From Arthrobacter sp. Soil782 (GTDB lineage Bacteria; Actinomycetota; Actinomycetes; Actinomycetales; Micrococcaceae), in the NCBI RefSeq assembly GCF_001428435.1, contig NZ_LMSO01000007.1, forward strand, positions 248,001-312,000: 64,000 bases of DNA, read 5' to 3'. The notes below the pieces were generated by a model. The model had not been told where the DNA came from, did not search any database, and saw nothing but the letters and a program-made list of their open reading frames with translations. Position numbers and translations under genes: made by a program. Position 1 is the stretch's first letter; the number at the start of each line of letters is the position of its first letter. Positions 63,896 through 64,000 of this stretch are shown piece by piece.

Positions 63896-63914
63896 CCCAT
63901 ACGGAACACCGGTC

Positions 63915-63963
63915 CGCACACAAGGGGAGGCAGCGCTGCGAGCGCTGCCTCCCCTTGTGTGCG
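63915..63963 (+). terminator. Long hairpin terminator after the suf operon
   Basis: Perfect 23-bp stem (63915-63937 with 63941-63963, core CACACAAGGGGAGGCAGCGCT) with a 3-nt loop, 19 bases after the last suf gene. No T tract follows, as is common in high-GC actinobacteria. Only 37 bases remain to the window end. Confidence 0.87.
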
Positions 63964-64000
63964 TCAGCGTCAGCCTTCACTGTTCGTGTGAGCGTGCCGG

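Overview
The window looks like part of a high-GC Gram-positive chromosome, most likely a Micrococcaceae member close to Arthrobacter. This is inferred from gene content: RbpA, WhiA, OpcA, a PdtaR-type ANTAR regulator, an Eis-family acetyltransferase, a CoaE-GrpB fusion and a SufR-led suf operon. Frequent GTG starts and TANNNT -10 boxes placed directly in front of start codons fit as well. It is almost entirely core housekeeping sequence. I see no insertion sequence, prophage, CRISPR array, rRNA or plasmid gene.

Layout. 0-10 kb: lgt, glutamate synthase gltB-gltD, pyruvate kinase, then (minus) the ANTAR response regulator, then tRNA-Leu(CAA). 10-20 kb: LysE-type exporter, PaaI-type thioesterase (-), polA, Eis-like acetyltransferase, rpsA, an RsmC/RlmG-type methyltransferase (-) with a broken IMPACT/yigZ gene in front of it, and coaE-grpB. 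20-31 kb: uvrB, an unusual membrane alpha/beta-hydrolase, terC behind a probable manganese riboswitch, a proline-iminopeptidase-like hydrolase and a GNAT protein (-), a Ski2-like helicase (-), a broken trans-aconitate methyltransferase, an MBL-fold hydrolase (-) and a small GntR regulator. 31-45 kb: uvrA, HAD phosphatase, 1-acylglycerol-phosphate-type acyltransferase, uvrC, rapZ-yvcK-whiA, sodA, gap-pgk-tpiA-secG and rbpA. 45-53.5 kb (minus): tkt-tal-pgi-zwf-opcA-pgl, a pentose-phosphate operon. 53.9-58.5 kb: ctaB, a DapA-family protein, ctaA (-) and an ABC exporter pair (-). 58.7-64 kb: sufR-sufB-sufD-Rieske ferredoxin-sufC-sufT-like.

How the genes work together. Lower glycolysis (gap, pgk, tpiA, pyk) and the oxidative and non-oxidative pentose-phosphate pathway lie back to back, converging at rbpA/pgl. 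Nucleotide-excision repair (uvrA, uvrB, uvrC) and polA are spread through the first 37 kb, and each begins with a probable leaderless start. CtaA and CtaB make heme A from opposite strands. The suf operon is headed by its own Fe-S sensing repressor but has no cysteine desulfurase here.

Most notable observations: (i) two gene remnants, an IMPACT/YigZ gene and a trans-aconitate methyltransferase gene, each keep both ends but have lost the middle; (ii) a membrane protein appears to have eight helices inserted inside an alpha/beta-hydrolase fold; (iii) a yybP-ykoY-like leader precedes terC; (iv) leaderless starts recur; (v) convergent rbpA and pgl share one CTAG as stop codons on both strands. 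I did not find a convincing wholly new multi-gene system.
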